Source of the DNA: Mycolicibacterium sarraceniae | Lineage (GTDB): Bacteria > Actinomycetota > Actinomycetes > Mycobacteriales > Mycobacteriaceae | Length of the DNA: 64,000 nucleotides | Reading direction: 5' to 3' | Assembly (NCBI RefSeq): GCF_010731875.1 | Contig: NZ_AP022595.1 | Location: 4,154,001 to 4,218,000 of the forward strand | Shown here: piece by piece, positions 61,334 through 64,000 of the stretch | Position numbering within the stretch: the stretch's first letter is position 1 | Layout: each line of letters begins with the position of its first letter | Program-made: the position numbers and the translations under genes | The notes under the pieces: generated by a model | Databases searched by the model: none | Told to the model about the DNA's origin: nothing | Seen by the model: the letters and a program-made list of their open reading frames with translations, nothing else

Positions 61334-62672
61334 CTGTCGGCAGGTGCCGCCGCCGCGGCAGGAATTCCAGCGATAACAACACCATCAGCAGCGGCAGCAC
61401 TTGGCTCAACGGCAGCAATACATACCGGCGATCGCCGAGCGCGTGAAATTTGCGCAGATACCGATACAGCGACTCCAGTGCGATCAGTGAGTCGCCGAGG
61501 TGGATCGCCGCATAGCAGAGGCCGCGCAGCGCACCACGTTCCGGATCGGTGAAAATCTCGGGGAACGCTGCAAATGCCAGCGAAAGGCGTTGGACACCAA
61601 GTTCTTTCATCGCGGCGATCATATCGACAGATAGTCGCTCGTCGATCCCGTTGGGTGCCCCGCGGCGGTGCCATGGGACGTCGAGGGTGACGTCGCCACC
61701 GTCGCCGGCCAGTGCGTAGCGGTGGAATCCCTGTACCCGGCCCGCGTTGTCGCGCGCCACGATCAGCAGGATGCCGGGATAGTGGCCGGTGAGCGCGCCA
61801 TCCAGGATCATCGAGAAGCCGCGCTCCGTGCGCGAACCCTTCGCCGACGACAGCAGCACATCGGTCAGTTCGGCCAGCAGACCGTCGGCCAGCTCCTGTT
61901 CCGCAACGATCTCGGTGGTGATGCCGGCGTTGTGGGTGCGCTGCACCGCCTGGCGCAGGTTGCGGAACCGGCGGCCCACCATGTCGAACGCCGGCACATC
62001 GATCACCACGTCGCGCCCGATGGGCACCGGCCGGAGGTCCGGCCAGAGTCCGAGCCTGCGCTCGCTGCAGCCGAGAACAACCACCCGCCAGCCGCGGGTA
62101 TGGCACATTCCGGCGAATTCGGCGATCAGGTCGGGGAAGCCGTCTTCGTCACCGATCGGGTCGCCGCTGACCACGGCGTAACCGAGCCGGGTTCGATACG
62201 CGATGGCCGCAGTGCCGTCGGTGCTGAAGAAATGGCTCTTCAGCATCTGCATGGCGAAGGGTGCCACCGGGTCGCCGCTGGTCGCTTTCACCAGCGCCCA
62301 GACTCGCGGCAGCTGGCCGGGCTCGGGCCGCGCCGTCGTCGGCCACATCAGCACCAGCCCGGAGGACGCGATCAAAACGTCGCCCGTTACGTCGAAGGCC
62401 AGCAGGTGGGCGGCGAACCCGGCGAAAACGGTGGCGGCAGCAGCAATCGCGTGCGCCGCGGTCACCGGCCGGCCCAGGAAGATGCCGCGGGCGATCAGCG
62501 CGACCGCGGCCAGGATGGTCAGTGACCAGGGAGACTTGCCGACGGCGAGCCAGCTGGCCGCGATCAGGAATGCCAGCGCGCCCACCCAGCGGGCGGTCGG
62601 GCTGTCGACATGCACGACAACCCGTTCCCTGGCGCGAAGTCGCAGCGCCTCCTGGAGAGGCGGTTCGGTCAT
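61311..62672 (-). CDS. DUF2156 membrane protein (Rv1619-like)
   Basis: A 453-residue protein. The N-terminal third has several membrane helices (VGALAFLIAASWLAVGKSPW, LTILAAVALIARGIFLG). The rest is a GNAT-like DUF2156 domain related to the catalytic part of phosphatidylglycerol lysyltransferases (AYRTRLGYAVVSGDPIGDED, RFRNLRQAVQRTHNAGITTE, then DERLSVDMIAAMKELGVQRL). It may transfer an aminoacyl or acyl group to a lipid; unproved. I start at the ATG at 62670-62672; the longer frame overlaps tesB. Its 3' end overlaps the DUF4190 gene tail to tail by 23 bases. Confidence 0.85.
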   Translation of the reverse strand: MTEPPLQEALRLRARERVVVHVDSPTARWVGALAFLIAASWLAVGKSPWSLTILAAVALIARGIFLGRPVTAAHAIAAAATVFAGFAAHLLAFDVTGDVLIASSGLVLMWPTTARPEPGQLPRVWALVKATSGDPVAPFAMQMLKSHFFSTDGTAAIAYRTRLGYAVVSGDPIGDEDGFPDLIAEFAGMCHTRGWRVVVLGCSERRLGLWPDLRPVPIGRDVVIDVPAFDMVGRRFRNLRQAVQRTHNAGITTEIVAEQELADGLLAELTDVLLSSAKGSRTERGFSMILDGALTGHYPGILLIVARDNAGRVQGFHRYALAGDGGDVTLDVPWHRRGAPNGIDERLSVDMIAAMKELGVQRLSLAFAAFPEIFTDPERGALRGLCYAAIHLGDSLIALESLYRYLRKFHALGDRRYVLLPLSQVLPLLMVLLSLEFLPRRRHLPTVTGSASE

Positions 62673-62694
62673 CAAGAAAACGATACGCGCTCTA

Positions 62695-63561
62695 TCAGGC
62701 ATTTCCTGGGAAGTGCTTGACGATTCCTTCCTGGACAACGGTGGCCACGACGTCCCCGGCAGGGCTGAAGAAGTGGCCGGCGCCCAGGCCCCGCGACTCG
62801 GCGGCCACGGGCGAATCCGTCGAATACAACACCCAGTCGGAGAAATCGACCTGCCGGTGGAACCACACCGAATGGTTGACGGTCACCGCGAAGATGCGGT
62901 CCCAACCCCAGGACAGGCCATGGGTGGTGATGATCGAATCCAAGACCGTGGTGTCGGAGGAATAGATCATCGCGGCGGTGTTCAACGTCGGGTCGTCGGG
63001 CATCACCCCGTCGGCCTTGAGCCACACCTGATTGGCCGTGAGCGTGCCACCCTTTTCCCGCATGATCCACGACGGCTCGTTGGTGTAGCGCCACTCGATC
63101 GGGCGGAGCGCCTCGACGAATCCGGGCACCACCTTTTCGTAGCCGACGAGAAGCTGATCGATCGTGGGCAGCGTCTCCGGTGCGGGCAGATTGGGCATCG
63201 GGATGCTGTGTTCCAGCCCGGCGCCCGCGGACGTGTACGACACCAGCGCGGTGGCCAGGAGTGTGCCGTTCTGCATGGCGTCGATGCGCCGGTTGGCGAA
63301 GCGCCGCTCGTCACGCAGCCGCACGACGTGATATTCGATGTCGACGGCCGGGTCGCCGCCGGCGATGAAGTGCACCGACAGCGCGCTGGGCGCGATCGTG
63401 TGTGCCACAGTTCGGGTGGCCGCGACAAAGGACTGGGCCATCAGCTGCCCGCCGAACGTGCGGGGCGGATTCTTGCGGGGGTGGGCGCCGGCGAACACAT
63501 CGGCACCGACGTCCGAGAGATCGAGAATGGCCAGCAGGTCGTCTAGGTCTGACGTGGCCAA
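62695..63561 (-). CDS. tesB: Acyl-CoA thioesterase II, TesB
   Basis: Hydrolyses acyl-CoA to free fatty acid and CoA. The 288-residue double-hotdog protein has RTFGGQLMAQSFVAATRTV near residue 35, ALSVHFIAGGDPAVDIEYHV, and the second hotdog ending MIYSSDTTVLDSIITTHGLS and WFHRQVDFSDWVLYST, which carry the usual Asp, Ser/Thr and Gln residues. The start is TTG at 63559-63561 with AAGGAG upstream. It follows pykA by 12 bases and precedes the DUF2156 gene, one leftward operon. Confidence 0.93.
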   Translation of the reverse strand: MATSDLDDLLAILDLSDVGADVFAGAHPRKNPPRTFGGQLMAQSFVAATRTVAHTIAPSALSVHFIAGGDPAVDIEYHVVRLRDERRFANRRIDAMQNGTLLATALVSYTSAGAGLEHSIPMPNLPAPETLPTIDQLLVGYEKVVPGFVEALRPIEWRYTNEPSWIMREKGGTLTANQVWLKADGVMPDDPTLNTAAMIYSSDTTVLDSIITTHGLSWGWDRIFAVTVNHSVWFHRQVDFSDWVLYSTDSPVAAESRGLGAGHFFSPAGDVVATVVQEGIVKHFPGNA

Positions 63562-63573
63562 CAGTCGATCTCC

Positions 63574-64000
63574 TTAGTGGTCGTCCTCCCCAATCCGGTG
63601 CACATGGATCAGATTGGTCGAGCCTACTGTGCCCGGAGGGGCACCAGCGACGATGATCACCAGGTCGCCCCGCCTGTAGCGACCCAGTTCGAGCATCGAG
63701 CGGTCGACCTCACGGATCATGTCGTCGGTCGATTCCATGTGCCCGACGATGAACGTCTCGGTCCCCCAGGTCAGCGCAAGCTGGCTGCGCACCTCGGGCA
63801 GCGCGGTGAACGCCAGCAGTGGGAGCGGAGTGTGCAGGCGCGCAAGCCTTTTCACCGTGTCCCCGGACTGGGTGAAGGCGACCAGCGCCTTGGCGTCCAG
63901 CCGCTCCCCGATATCGCGGGCGGCGTACGAGATGACGCCGCGCTTGGTACGAGGTGTGTGCGTCAGCGGCGGAGCCGCCGTGGAGTTCTCCTCGACCGCG
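63574..64000 (-). CDS. pykA: Pyruvate kinase, C-terminal part (runs off the window)
   Basis: The visible 141 residues are the C-terminal regulatory domain of pyruvate kinase: STAAPPLTHTPRTKRGVISY, AARDIGERLDAKALVAFTQS, GDTVKRLARLHTPLPLLAFT and the end RGDLVIIVAGAPPGTVGSTN then LIHVHRIG. The catalytic barrel lies beyond 64000. M. tuberculosis pykA (Rv1617) has the same neighbour tesB. Confidence 0.94.
   Translation of the reverse strand, partial: AVEENSTAAPPLTHTPRTKRGVISYAARDIGERLDAKALVAFTQSGDTVKRLARLHTPLPLLAFTALPEVRSQLALTWGTETFIVGHMESTDDMIREVDRSMLELGRYRRGDLVIIVAGAPPGTVGSTNLIHVHRIGEDDH

Overview
The window reads as high-GC chromosomal DNA of a Mycobacterium/Mycolicibacterium-type actinobacterium. 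Protein sequences and gene order match, from memory, two separate blocks of the M. tuberculosis map. Positions 1-11.5 kb resemble the Rv2120c-Rv2125 block (DUF4126 protein, hisG, hisE, metH, PAC2 protein) with additional genes inserted. Positions 16.8-64 kb resemble the Rv1634-Rv1617 block in inverted orientation (MFS, uvrB, coaE, rpsA, polA, lipid thiolase pair, pdtaR, adenylate cyclase, cydABDC, tesB, pykA). The join (11.5-16.1 kb) holds broken genes, a 3.2-kb gene for a secreted protein made of 19-residue Pro/Gly repeats, and tRNA-Cys.

Layout. 1-11.5 kb: histidine biosynthesis, a lipoprotein, a sugar porter, a HAD hydrolase, decayed gnd and zwf, metH and a PAC2 protein. 11.5-18.3 kb: remnants, the repeat protein, tRNA-Cys, a frameshifted mgtC-like gene, an MFS exporter. 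18.3-28 kb: information-processing genes uvrB, coaE, rpsA and polA with small conserved genes. 28-30.3 kb: a DUF35/thiolase lipid pair behind a KstR-like operator. 30.4-35.5 kb: a complete branched-chain amino-acid ABC transporter operon. 35.7-36.5 kb: the antiterminator response regulator pdtaR and tRNA-Leu.

36.45-46.53 kb is a 10.05-kb integrated element bounded by a 23-bp direct repeat of the tRNA-Leu 3' end. It carries integrase, repressor, excisionase, a replication gene containing five helically phased 22-bp iteron-like repeats, HNH nuclease, large terminase, portal, scaffold-like protein, major capsid protein, a connector-like protein and a second tyrosine recombinase. It has no recognisable tail, lysis or prohead protease gene. 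It looks like a phiRv1/phiRv2-type, capsid-forming phage satellite and is the most interesting system in the window.

46.7-64 kb returns to chromosomal genes: a broken hemophore gene, a lipoprotein, nitrilase, agmatinase-family enzyme, membrane adenylate cyclase, a polar amino-acid ABC transporter with a frameshifted ATPase, the cytochrome bd operon cydABDC, a DUF4190 protein, a DUF2156 membrane protein, tesB and the 3' part of pykA.

Two themes recur. First, many genes are broken (gnd, zwf, an alpha/beta hydrolase, a 13E12 HNH gene, mgtC, DUF167, XRE, a hemophore, LuxR, a glutamine-type ABC ATPase and others), by nonsense, frameshift and deletion. Second, at least twelve genes show a TANNNT -10 box 6-8 bases before the start codon, the signature of leaderless mycobacterial transcripts.
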